Origin: Zygnema cylindricum
Lineage: Eukaryota > Streptophyta > Zygnematophyceae > Zygnematales > Zygnemataceae
Assembly: GCA_037447655.1 (NCBI GenBank)
Contig: JBBHKE010001020.1
Coordinates: 45,970 to 109,969, forward strand
DNA: 64,000 nucleotides
Direction of reading: 5' to 3'
Shown one piece after another: positions 43,574 to 54,310 of this stretch (the stretch's first letter is position 1; every line of letters begins with the position of its first letter). The notes beneath the pieces are model-generated. The model did not search any database. It was given only the letters and a program-made list of their open reading frames with translations, and was not told the DNA's origin. The translations under genes were made by a program, and so were the position numbers.

Positions 43574-43992
43574 AAGCACTTTAGGTTGATGACCACTTCT
43601 TCACCCATTCACTGCCAACTGTTACACCTTTTCCTCTCCTGACCTATTTTCTCTCTCCTCTGTTATGAAACCTTTCTCTCTCTTTACTGTGTTCTGTTCT
43701 TTGCTTCACGTTTCCTGCCTACCCTGCAATATTTTTATATCTTTCATATCCCTCGGTAAATACGTGTGGTCTGGGTGATATGTTTTTTTCTATGACTTAC
43801 AAGATATTTTCTTCAGAATTTTCAGCTATTTGTTCTTTCATTGGATATAAGCGATTTTTTTTGGCAGTCTATAGGCAGATCTAATGTTTTTTCCCACCCA
43901 AAGTCTAAAGAATTACTTTACAGCTCTTTGGAAGCTTTCCGGGGATATGCACAACCAGTATCCTCCAGTTAGGTTTCTCACTTGTGAGTGAG
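43574..43992 (+). promoter_or_regulatory. Copy-1 promoter side and leader exon
   Basis: A CT-rich stretch (43635-43690, TTTTCTCTCTCCTC) resembling a plant pyrimidine patch precedes a conserved segment ending at a consensus donor, GAG/GTAAGT, after 43992. In-frame stops show that the exon is untranslated with respect to the ATG at 45055. Transcription start not located. Confidence 0.5.
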
Positions 43993-44139
43993 GTAAGTTG
44001 CAAAAGTAAGGTTATGTATGATAAATTTCGGAAAAAAAACCCTAATCTATGCAGTGGAGGAGTTACATTGGCTCTATTCTTATCCGGAGTAGGTTTTGTT
44101 ATCAGAAAGCTACGCAGATGATAAATGAATGCATGGGAG

Positions 44140-44500
44140 CCTTGTTAAATTAGCCATCATCGTAATCTGTGTTATGTCAACCATCACTGTTAACTGTGTT
44201 AAGTTAATCATTATTGCAATCTGTGTTAAGCTAACCATTAGTAATCTATTTTAAATTAATTGTTAAGTTAACAATCATTGTAATCCGTGTTAAGTTGACC
44301 ATCAATATAATCTGTGCCAATTTAACCATCATCGTAAACCCTGTTATTTGTGCCACCATTGTAATCTGTGTAAAGTTTAACTATCATAGTAATCTGGCTA
44401 AGTTAACCATCATTGTACTCCGGTTAAGTTAACCATCATTGTCATCTGTGTCAAGTTAGCCATCAGTGTAATCTGTGTCAAGTTAAATAATCTGTGGCCT
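44140..44500 (+). repeat. Degenerate tandem repeat in intron 1, copy 1
   Basis: About 13 irregular units around the phrase TTAACCATCATTGTAATCTG, spaced 22-28 bases. The same array is at 47675-48035, virtually unchanged. Confidence 0.75.
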
Positions 44501-45054
44501 AATTCGTAACATAAGTTTGGGAAGAGGATTATTGGGTGTCCTTGAATGCAACCATCTATTCGTATAAACAAGATAGTTACTAGATCAACGTGGCGTAGAT
44601 TGCAAATGGGCTGATGTGTTCCATTTCTGGTTGCTGTTTAAAAATGTCTTGTTTATCAGGCCAGGTTGGTCCTCACTAATTTGGAAACAGTTGTTACTGC
44701 TGTGGGCTGTTTCCACATCATGAAATAAATTTCCGATGGACAGGTTCAACAGATTGTTTGGAAGTTTTGAAAACAAGTACAATGCAATTATGATCTGCTA
44801 AATATGTATGGGCAATAGGAAGTAACAGGAACTTTGTTATCACTTGGTTTAAGAAACGGTGGCATTGCAATTTAAATATCGTGTTTTGCAGGTATTTTTG
44901 ATGTATCTAACAGTTGTGTATGATGTCTATGTAACATAAATTTGCGTGAGAATACATTTTATCATCTTTGCTAATTGACCCAATTTTGTATGTTGCAGTT
45001 ATCTAAGTCCTTCTATTTCAATAGGAAAGAGTGACAAAAACGCCCTTTTATTCG

Positions 45055-45335
45055 ATGGTTCGAAGCCCTCCAATATTGCTGGATCAGCAACAACCACCTC
45101 GAGAGGGCAATTTGGTCTCTACTCAACATTCAAATATATTTGTGAATGGCCCGGTTGGAGAAGGTGACCCATTATTGAATTTGCGTTCATACAAACGGTT
45201 TTCTATTTCGATTTTGCGCAAAACTTCTCTGGATCCTTCTCATGCACATCCTTATGTTTGCTTGGAACCTCTCGACACCCTCTCCCCTTTTGCTGAGGAC
45301 GACTTTTCAAAGCAAACCAAACAAGTCACGATCAG
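45055..45335 (+). CDS. Duplicated first coding exon, copy 1 (possible alternative first exon)
   Basis: Encodes exactly the same 93-residue start as 48592-48872 (MVRSPPILLDQQQPPREGN...). The acceptor TTGTATGTTGCAG ends at 44998, and the donor AG/GTATTT follows 45335. It could splice to the exon at 50179 in the same phase if transcription starts at the upstream promoter and the second copy is skipped. Whether it is used cannot be told from sequence. Including both first coding exons in one transcript would disrupt the frame through leader sequence. Confidence 0.6.
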
Positions 45336-46189
45336 GTATTTTTCTTGTTTCCCTTTTCCATCTTTTTTTGGGTGGGGATGGGATGGGATGGGCGGGCATA
45401 CACATTTGTGTTGTAAACCAGCTGTAGTGCTAACACAAACCATAATTTTTTGAAAGTTTAGTGCTCAATGTTTATGTAACAGGGCCTCGCCTGAGTATTG
45501 TGTCTGTATGGATGTTTTGTTCCTCGAGGTTGTAGCAACTTGAATTGCACTAAAACTAATTGGCTGTTATAATTGACGTTGCTGGCATTGTTTGCTAGGG
45601 AATAGTACACTGCCCACTGCTTACTGTTAATATCGCTAATTTAATGGCAGTTTTTTTGGCAAAAAATCACAGAACAGTACAGAAGGGAGTGGACTACAAG
45701 TCGTCATTTCGTCCTGCATTAAACTAGAATTGTACATTCTAATTACGCATTTATTTTACCAATTCCTTCATGCTAATGGCGACGGGCAGCATAGTTTTGC
45801 TATGTTGATTACCACAAGTTTTCTTCTAGGCAATGAAATTTCTCTATAAAATGTATTCTTATGTTGTTTGTGGTTTATGGATAAATAACCGTAATAGTAA
45901 TAATTTGTGGTTTGTGGTTCATAACATTTCATTTGGGATGAAGGTGTGGGGATAATGGAAGTTGATTAATCTAACTTGATAACATAACTTGTTGATTTGC
46001 CGGTATCATTCTAACAAATGGGCTTTCGTTATGCTTGACATTTGAAGCCTCTTGCACATACAAATTCCTTCGATGTGCATTTTTAAAGCCGCAGTGCATG
46101 CAATGCTTTTTTTACTGAGCAGTCAGCCAAAGCTTTTCTAATTGTTCCAATTTGGCCTAGTCAAATTAGAGTACATGATAAATTAGTAT

Positions 46190-46282
46190 CATGGTGTACC
46201 CGAAAAAACACAATTTACCGTAAAGTACGCTAATTGTTTCATTACGCTATATTTTTTATTACGCTAATAGCGATTCACGGTG
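46190..46282. mobile_element. Truncated copy of the TA-MITE family
   Basis: The right end, TTACGCTAATAGCGATTCACGGTG followed by TA, matches the MITE inverted repeat. The left end is not recognisable. It lies at the junction between the two tandem copies. Confidence 0.5.
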
Positions 46283-47130
46283 TAGTTTTTACGAAGACTT
46301 GTCGGTAACAAAAATACGAAATTTAAAGATTCTTTGAACCGTTCGTGGAGGTGTGGAAATTAACTGTACGCAGTTAGGGTTTCCAAACACACCTGATGGG
46401 TTCGTTTGCCTTAAACGCGTTTCAAGATAAATCTTACATATTTTTGTCTTTTTTGTTTTTTGTCTTTTTTACAGATGTGACTGCGAATAATCACCGACAA
46501 TTTCCAATGGCTCAACTTTGAAGTTTACGCCTCTTCTAGTTTGACGTACGGCCGTGTACAAAAGTACGTATACAGGATGCACGAAGGCTGAAATAGAAAC
46601 GAAAAAGAAGGCGAAAATAACTCCCGTCTATAGTAAAAAAAATTGTACTTATTAAACGAATACATTAGGTTTAATTCGTATTTTACGCATAGAAACATTA
46701 TTCCCCTTTTTGCAATTTTGGTTAGTGATCGAAATGCATATCAACAGAATCATAATCGAAATTCCACTCTAGTGGCAGATTTTTGCTGATTTTTTTAAGC
46801 ATTTTGGGGTAAAATATATGGTAAGGTTAATCACAAACACTCATTTTAAGGAAATGGACGGAAGGGATTGAGCAATCTTAAATAGATTGGCTTTCTAACA
46901 TAAGATGTATCGAAATCAAAGATTCAACAGTAAAACTGACTTGTCATTTTAACGTCAGATTGACGTGAATAAAGCCAATTTCACTGCGCAACATAAATAT
47001 TGACGCTCAAAACGTAGTTTTGATGTCAGCATTTAGACGTGTCGATTGTACTCCGTACTATACACAAATTTTAATATACTCGTATTTTAGTGCAGTTTAG
47101 TAACTAGTAAGCACTATAGTTTGATGACTA

Positions 47131-47525
47131 CTTCTTCACCCATTCACTGCCAACTGTTACACCTTTTCCTCTCCTTACCACCTATTTTCTCTCTCCTGTT
47201 GTGAAACCTATTTTCTGCGTTCTGTTCTTTGCTTCACGTTTCCTGCCTACCCTGCAATATTTTTATATCTTTCATATCCCTCGGTAAATACGTGTGGTCT
47301 GGGTGATATGTTTTTTTCTATGACTTACAAGATATTTTCTTCAGAATTTTCAGCTATTTGTTCTTTCATTGGATATAAGCGATTTTTTTTGGCAGTCTAT
47401 AGGCAGGCTCAATCTAATGTTTTTTCCCACCCAAAGTCTAAAGAATTACTTTACAGCTCTTTGGAAGCTTTCCGGGGATATGCACAACCAGTATCCTCCA
47501 GTTAGGTTTCTCACTTGTGAGTGAG
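47131..47525 (+). promoter_or_regulatory. Copy-2 promoter side and leader exon of the host gene
   Basis: Same layout as copy 1: CT-rich stretch near 47170-47200, then a conserved segment with donor GAG/GTAAGT after 47525. Intron 1 then runs from 47526 to 48535, ending in TTGTATGTTGCAG. An open frame in this exon (47308-47505) ends in TAG and is probably leader sequence. Confidence 0.5.
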
Positions 47526-47674
47526 GTAAGTTGCAAAAGTAAGGTTATGTATGATAAATTTCGGAAAAAAAACCCTAATCTATGCAGTGGAGGAGTTACA
47601 TTGGCTCTATTCTTATCCGGAGTAGGTTTTGTTATCAGAAAGCTACGCAGATGATAAATGAATGCATGGGAGCC

Positions 47675-48035
47675 TTGTTAAATTAGCCATCATCGTAATC
47701 TGTGTTATGTCAACCATCACTGTTAACTGTGTTAAGTTAATCATTATTGCAATCTGTGTTAAGCTAACCATTAGTAATCTATTTTAAATTAATTGTTAAG
47801 TTAACAATCATTGTAATCCGTGTTAAGTTGACCATCAATATAATCTGTGCCAATTTAACCATCATCGTAAACCCTGTTATTTGTGCCACCATTGTAATCT
47901 GTGTAAAGTTTAACTATCATAGTAATCTGGCTAAGTTAACCATCATTGTACTCCGGTTAAGTTAACCATCATTGTCATCTGTGTCAAGTTAGCCATCAGT
48001 GTAATCTGTGTCAAGTTAAATAATCTGTGGCCTAA
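47675..48035 (+). repeat. Degenerate tandem repeat in intron 1, copy 2
   Basis: Same array of TTAACCATCATTGTAATCTG-like units as at 44140-44500. Its near-identity to copy 1 despite being intronic and repetitive points to a recent copying event. Confidence 0.75.
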
Positions 48036-48591
48036 TTCGTAACATAAGTTTGGGAAGAGGATTATTGGGTGTCCTTGAATGCAACCATCTATTCGTATAA
48101 ACAAGATAGTTACTAGATCAACGTGGCGTAGATTGCAAATGGGCTGATGTGTTCCATTTCTGGTTGCTGTTTAAAAATGTCTTGTTTATCAGGCCAGGTT
48201 GGTCCTCACTAATTTGGAAACAGTTGTTACTGCTGTGGGCTGTTTCCACATCATGAAATAAATTTCCGATGGACAGGTTCAACAGATTGTTTGGAAGTTT
48301 TGAAAACAAGTACAATGCAATTATGATCTGCTAAATATGTATGGGCAATAGGAAGTAACAGGAACTTTGTTATCACTTGGTTTAAGAAACGGTGGCATTG
48401 CAATTTAGCCAAATATCGTGTTTTGCAGGTATTTATGATGTATCTAACAGTTGTGTATGATGTCTATGTAACATAAATTTGCGTGAGAATACATTTTATC
48501 ATCTTTGCTAATTGACCCAATTTTGTATGTTGCAGTTATCTAAGTCCTTCTATTTCAATAGGAAAGAGTGACAAAAACGCCCTTTTATTCG

Positions 48592-48872
48592 ATGGTTCGA
48601 AGCCCTCCAATATTGCTGGATCAGCAACAACCACCTCGAGAGGGCAATTTGGTCTCTACTCAACATTCAAATATATTTGTGAATGGCCCGGTTGGAGAAG
48701 GTGACCCATTATTGAATTTGCGTTCATACAAACGGTTTTCTATTTCGATTTTGCGCAAAACTTCTCTGGATCCTTCTCATGCACATCCTTATGTTTGCTT
48801 GGAACCTCTCGACACCCTCTCCCCTTTTGCTGAGGACGACTTTTCAAAGCAAACCAAACAAGTCACGATCAG
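48592..48872 (+). CDS. Host gene, first coding exon (HAPLESS 8-like zinc-finger protein)
   Basis: Starts at ATG 48592, with the leader part of the exon beginning at 48536 after a good acceptor. Encodes MVRSPPILLDQQQPPREGN, then a segment with GEGDPLLNLRSYKRFSISIL and HPYVCLEPLDTLSPF. It ends in codon phase 2 at the donor AG/GTATTT. Joined to 50179 it restores an Arg codon and continues GLVAESRQKDNYSLWLD without a stop, which strongly supports the intron. No signal peptide or membrane segment. Confidence 0.75.
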
Positions 48873-50178
48873 GTATTTTTCTTGTTTCCCTTTTCCATCT
48901 TTTTTTGGGTGGGGATGGGATGGGATGGGCGGGCATACACATTTGTGTTGTAAACCAGCTGTAGTGCTAACACAAACCATAATTTTTTGAAAGTTTAGTG
49001 CTCAATGTTTATGTAACAGGGCCTCGCCTGAGTATTGTGTCTGTATGGATGTTTTGTTCCTCGAGGTTGTAGCAACTTGAATTGCACTAAAACTAATTGG
49101 CTGTTATAATTGACGTTGCTGGCATTGTTTGCTAGGGAATAGTACACTGCCCACTGCTTACTGTTAATATCGCTAATTTAATGGCAGTTTTTTTGGCAAA
49201 AAATCACAGAACAGTACAGAAGGGAGTGGACTACAAGTCGTCATTTCGTCCTGCATTAAACTAGAATTGTACATTCTAATTACGCATTTATTTTACTAAT
49301 TCCTTCATGCTAATAGCGACGGGCAGCATAGTTTTGCTATGTTGATTACCACAAGTTTTCTTCTAGGCAATGAAATTTCTCTATAAAATGTATTCTTGAT
49401 GACGTTCAATATGTTGTTTGTGGTTTATGGATAAATAACCGTAATAGTAATAATTTGTGGTTTGTGGTTCATAACATTTCATTTGGGATGAAGGTGTGGG
49501 GATAATGGAAGTTGATTAATCTAACTTGATAACATAACTTGTTGATTTGCCGGTATCATTCTAACAAATGGGTTTTCGTTATGCTTGACATTTGAAGCCT
49601 CTTGCACATACAAATTCCTTCGATGTGCATTTTTGAAGCTGCAGTGCATGCAATGCTTTTTTTACTGAGCAGTCAGCCAAAACTTTTCTAATTGTTCCAA
49701 TTTGGCCTAGTAATGAGCTTAGAATTAGTCTAGAGTTCACACAAAAGTTACTGTATCATTTTAGGGTCTGGGCATAGAGATAGAGCAGGGGCAAAGGTAG
49801 GAAGGAACGCTAGCAAAATGAAGTCTAATTCTAATTCTACCTTCATCTACTTTAGGTTAAAGTTATGGTTAAAATAGCATCTGTCTGGACAGTTCTGTGA
49901 TCTTATGCTACAAATAGGAGGTAGAAGAATTGGTGCATTTACTGGTTTTTTCAATAAGGCTACCTCAATGAACAGTTCTTAAGATTGTAGCAGTCCCTGT
50001 CACGTACCCGTTGAATGTTATATCTGGAAGTGAACTTTTCTGTATCGAAAACCTTACAGTAAAAGCTGGTTAGCCAATATGTGTTATAAACCATTTTGTT
50101 GCGGTTATGCGCTTTCAACTTTTCCTCTGTCTTCACACAACTGGACTTGACGTAGCTTACAGTGCTCATTGACTGCAG
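48873..50178 (+). other. Intron 2 of the host gene
   Basis: GT at 48873, CAG ending at 50178 (CATTGACTGCAG). The first 840 bases belong to the tandem duplication, and the last 470 are unique. A minus frame (49960-50211) is not supported. Confidence 0.65.
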
Positions 50179-52021
50179 AGGACTTGTGGCTGAATCACGA
50201 CAGAAGGACAATTATTCTTTGTGGCTTGACAACGGAGATAAGGCACCGGTCAAGTTCAGAGCCGATCAGTTGCCCCCCATGTCCGTTCCTCCACCTCTAA
50301 GTCTTCCCATCCAGGACGAGGAGCTAGCTCTGCCATCTCTTTGCAGTTCCAGAAGGGTAGGACTTGCTAAATGTGTAGAGAATGGTAGCCGTGAGGTGCG
50401 GGAGGAAGATAAGACTCATATACTCGAAGAGGATAAGGTGACGGTGGGAAATTCAAAGTCTGAAGAGAAGACAGTGATTGAAGCTTCGAAAATGCCGCAG
50501 GCCATGGGGGACGTGTGTCCTGTATGCAAGAAGTTTTCATCAACATCGACTGTTAGCCTCAATGCCCATATAAACAGGTGTTTGGACAAGGAACTGCCAA
50601 GAGACAGGGGGACGCTGCGACAGAGAAACAAAACCCAGGGGCAGAAGGGAAAGAAAAGTGGAAAGGTTACTGGAGGAAGCAGTGTGCAGAAAATAGAGGA
50701 AGAGAAGGGTGAGAAAGCAAAAGGTCAGCGTGAAAGATGGCAGGTGAAGGTGTTTGAGGTGCTGACGTCACAAAGGCCAGGGAGAGGGACAAGGAAAGTA
50801 GGGAAAATGGAGCAACAGATTGGTTTAAGAAGTGTAGGAACCAGGTTGATGAAGCGTTCGGCAGCTCATCAAGATGAAACGGCAGCTCATCAGGATGAAG
50901 CTTTATTAAGTGACTCTGATGAGGATAACAAGGAACATGAGGAACTTATGGATGGCGCGCAGGAAGATGAGGAACGTACGAATGGTGAACAGGATCAGGA
51001 GAAGGACAATGAGGACGAGAATGAGGCTGTTGAGAAGGTGGAAGAAGGAGAGAAGACGGAGATGAAACTGCAATCGAAGTTGGACATTGCTAGCGGCAAG
51101 GTGGAGGGAGGGAAGTTGTATGAACGGAATTCACAAATGGAGGAGGGGAGCGACGTGAGTGGGCAAGAATTTACGGCACATGGGCGGCCGCAGATGAATC
51201 AAGTGGCAGTTGCACAAAGGCCGGCGCAACAGAAATATAAAACCATGACTGACATTTATAGAAGAGCAGGAAGGAGGACATCGGAATATCACCAACCCAT
51301 CAAGCCAGCGAGTCTGGAGATAGATGATGATTTGTGTTTTCAAGTTAGAAAGGCAAGACACGCCAGAGATGAGAGGAGGAGTCAAAGATGGCAAGGGAGG
51401 CTTAAGCGGGCCCGAGAATTTGAAGAAGGCGACGACGGGCCGATGGAAAACGAAGAGGGAGATAGAGAGGTAAAGCAGGCAGGTTCGCATGAGGTAGGGG
51501 AATCTGTTGATGTCCTGGGGGCAACAGCAATGGAGGTGGAGAATGAGGGTGAAAAGAATGGCGATAACGTCACACTTGCAGAAAATGGGGAAATTGGTCT
51601 CAAAAACGTTTCTGACGCTAAGCAGGGCAAGGGAAAAGGACGGAAGTGGCCCAGTAGATCTAATTTGAAGGCAACAAAGAGGAGAACAAGACGGTCTGTA
51701 GATTCACAAATCGAGGATAAGCTTGACTCAGGGGGGAAAAATCAGGAAACACTTACAGGAGCAGAGGCCAGTGGACAAAAGAGTGGGGGAAATGATCGAG
51801 ATAGGGGTGTTGAAGGGTTGGGGGAGCGGTGGCAAAAGAGGCGGAAGGACAACCATACTTGGAAGAATGCTGAACATTCTGAGAAAGCACTCAGTGGTGA
51901 AATAGACCGAGCAGAAAAAGGCGGCGACTCTGAAATGTTCCAATCTACCAACAACGCAAGGGAAGGACACCTGGAACGAAAAAATCATGTCGATCTCCGT
52001 TTAAAGGAGAGGAAAATACAA
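50179..52021 (+). CDS. Host gene, second coding exon: C2HC zinc finger and low-complexity region
   Basis: Encodes residues about 94-708 of the spliced protein. Near residue 207 a zinc finger reads CPVCKKF, then NAHINRCLD (spacing C-X2-C-X13-H-X3-C), close to UBZ/Rad18-type fingers. Near residue 450 the phrase KYKTMTDIYRRA resembles the IVDIYATA-like segment that follows such a finger in plant proteins of the HAPLESS 8 type, from memory. Between and after these are long Glu/Lys/Arg-rich stretches, suggesting a disordered nuclear protein. A donor CAA/GTAAGC follows 52021 in phase 0. Without splicing the frame would end at TAG 52120. Confidence 0.75.
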
Positions 52022-52943
52022 GTAAGCACATGGAACTTTTGCCTGGAGGAAGTGATTAGCAATAGCTACTTCTCATGCTTTCGAGAAGAAGCTTTTACTT
52101 CGCTGAGTTTGTACTGGTAGCATTTTCTCAAGTCAAATTGATTGTAGCTAGTGTTGTGTTAAGGGGGATTTCACCTGGTTTTTGATCCTGTAGTAATGGC
52201 AAGGTCCTATTATTGTCTTGACACGCCAATACAGTAGCGCTGCTTCCATTCAGGTTAGCCTGGTTTGTGTGTCTGTTTTTATGCTTTCTTTTCCGTACAA
52301 AGAGTAAGTCTTCAATGGACGCACAACATGGGCATTCGTTCCGGCTGCCGATAAAACGTTAGCGGGCTTTTGTATCTCCTCTGGTGTACTTTTTGCTTTA
52401 AAGAATGTAAAAATTCCAAAAGTTTTCCGAGCAGGTGTAATCAGGGTAGGGGCTAGGAGAGGGCTTAAAACCGGTTTGGAAGCCTGAGCTTGAAGTTTTC
52501 TCTGTTGTGCTCTGCTGGGGCTTTTCTGTCATTTCACGACGATAGAGAAAAACACCAGCACCAGATTTGGATCGAGTAAAATCGGACGAACCTTGAGTGG
52601 GAACATCACTAGTGTTCGGCTAAGGAGATCGCAATATTTGCGGTGCGAGTGTTTAGTTTTTTTTGTCTTGTTTTTCTGGCAGCATTACATTATTTGACAG
52701 GTTTCTCTGCTGCTTTTTAGTTTTGAGATTTTGGGTGATGATGAAACAAAAAATTGTAAATCCTTTCAAAAAACTGAAGGTTATCAAAACCCGCGTATTG
52801 ACTCTTGTATCAAGCACATGTGGTCTACCGTAAGAACTAGGGACTTGAACTGTGAATAACTATTTCAAAGAAGTGGATAATTGTTTTATTCAAAGTCCAA
52901 TCATCAAATTTAGACCTAAAAGTTCAACCGACCTTAAATTAGC

Positions 52944-52944
<1 letters not shown>

Positions 52945-52980
<36 letters not shown>
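52945..52980 (+). repeat. (TG)n microsatellite
   Basis: About 16 uninterrupted TG units and then TATGTG, followed by a T run. Confidence 0.9.
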
Positions 52981-52981
<1 letters not shown>

Positions 52982-53056
52982 TTTTTTTCTGTGACATTGG
53001 GGAATGGGGAAAACGTGACAGAAAAAATCTAAAAGTATCCTAAAATATTGTCTGTA

Positions 53057-53253
53057 CGGTGTAGACTTATATTGTTATTAGTGTCAATTTTTTTTTGCTA
53101 CTTCAACAACTTTTCTCCGTACGCATGTGGCCGATTTCCATTTGGAGACTTCCAATCGAAAGGTAAGATCCTCACCTTTCTATCGCAACCGTCACACGGA
53201 GAAAAGATGATCTACGTGGCGAAAAACATTTACTCTAATAACGATACACGGTG
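53057..53253. mobile_element. TA-MITE family copy, 197 bp
   Basis: The right end, CTAATAACGATACACGGTG plus TA, and the left end, TA plus CGGTGTAG...TTGTTATTAGTGTC, are imperfect inverted repeats of the same family as 43351-43570. The left repeat has a short insertion. No coding capacity. Confidence 0.6.
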
Positions 53254-54310
53254 TACCTCCCATTGCTTGTTGTTCAATACACTAAGGTATGCCTGACGTT
53301 GAAAAAATTCCTTGAAGATTGAAATATATCCTTAAAAGACATTATATCGGAAACGTTTCTCTACCAAGATATCAGATATCGTGTGGTAAGCTCCGATATG
53401 CATCAAATTTCTAACTTCATGCATCCAAGAAAAGTATAGAAAAAAATTATTGCAAAAAATGGAAAATCTTTCATTTGTAAAATGCTAAATCGTTTAGATT
53501 GGCTGCCAGTTGTTCAAATCAACATCTTTTTTTTTTTGTTTTGAACCAGAGCTCAAGTTCCTGGTTCTTTTAGGTATCTCAGACCATTTCGAACAAATTC
53601 AAGGTTTTATTAAAGAAAAGTGTAGACTCTGTTTTCTGGAACATTTTCTTATTTCAAATTTAGGAATTTGTTTTTTAATCCCTGATAATTTTGTTCTGTA
53701 TTGGTCTCCCGAAATACAGCGTGTAGTATACCGCAGTAGTCAATGTATCGACATTGTTTTCTGCTCCCTTCGGGTATGGATATTTAGTCTGTTTGTGCAA
53801 CTTCAAACGATTTATTTCGAAGTTGATTCAAATATTGCATCGTTTATTGTTCAATACTTGAGCTCCTTTCTTCTTTTTTATGCTGCTTAGGGGCGAGACA
53901 GTGAGAGTTACCCGCATATGTCAGCAAAGCTCTCAAATTGAGGTCTGTGTTTGTATGTCTTTTAATTGTTTTGCTGTCATGAAAAATACGCTACGGCAAC
54001 TGGTTGCTTGAAATAGTCTTGCAAGTCCGAGGCTTCTACATCATGCATTGTGCCAGACCATTGTCTAAAATTATTCAGTCAGGGGATTCATTCTGGATTA
54101 CTTCATATAATATGCCTGTATGTTTTAGTGGTTTTTATGCGACTGCCAAAGTTATTGGGGATTAAGGCTCTGCGCCAGATGAAAGGCTCTATTTGTAAAA
54201 CCTTTCCTTGTTACTGTGCAGTTGATCTATGGGGTAGCTTTATGGGAGTTGAAAAATGGCAAATCAAATTTGGTTCATGTCTGAATGATTGAGAGTGGAG
54301 GGTGCAGAGC

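Larger units (their letters stand above)
40738..46160 (+). repeat. Tandem duplication, copy 1 (5' part of the host gene plus upstream region)
   Basis: Matches copy 2 (46305-49709) apart from insertions or deletions: a Harbinger-like element with its flanks (about 40891-41725), a second one (42318-43276) and a MITE (43351-43570), all absent from copy 2. From about 43695 to 46100 the copies are almost identical, while upstream they differ by roughly 10 %. Confidence 0.9.
46305..49709 (+). repeat. Tandem duplication, copy 2
   Basis: Begins with GGTAACAAAAATACG, homologous to 40738 onward, and ends after TTTGGCCTAGT, where copy 1 goes to unrelated sequence at 46160. It lacks the three transposons of copy 1. 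Small differences include seven extra bases at about 47406 and thirteen at about 49396. Confidence 0.9.
52022..54307 (+). other. Intron 3 or intergenic region
   Basis: Starts with a good donor. If it is an intron, the in-phase acceptor would be GGGTGCAG ending at 54307, which has a poor pyrimidine tract. A stronger acceptor at 54221 leads only to stops in all frames before 54311, as would suit a leader exon of a separate gene. The region contains a TG repeat and a MITE. The plus frame 53510-53890 is not recognised. Confidence 0.45.

Noticed and set aside
44140-44500. Possible CRISPR-like array
   Set aside because: Repeats are degenerate, have no constant-length spacers, lie in a eukaryotic intron, and no cas genes exist here.
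45252-45443. Minus-strand ORF repeated at 48789-48980
   Set aside because: Present twice only because the region is duplicated. It overlaps the coding exon and its donor site and has no features of its own.
51131-51988. Minus-strand ORFs under the zinc-finger exon (51131-51490, 51382-51630, 51728-51988)
   Set aside because: Shadows of the charged plus-strand exon, which has verified splice phase and a zinc finger.
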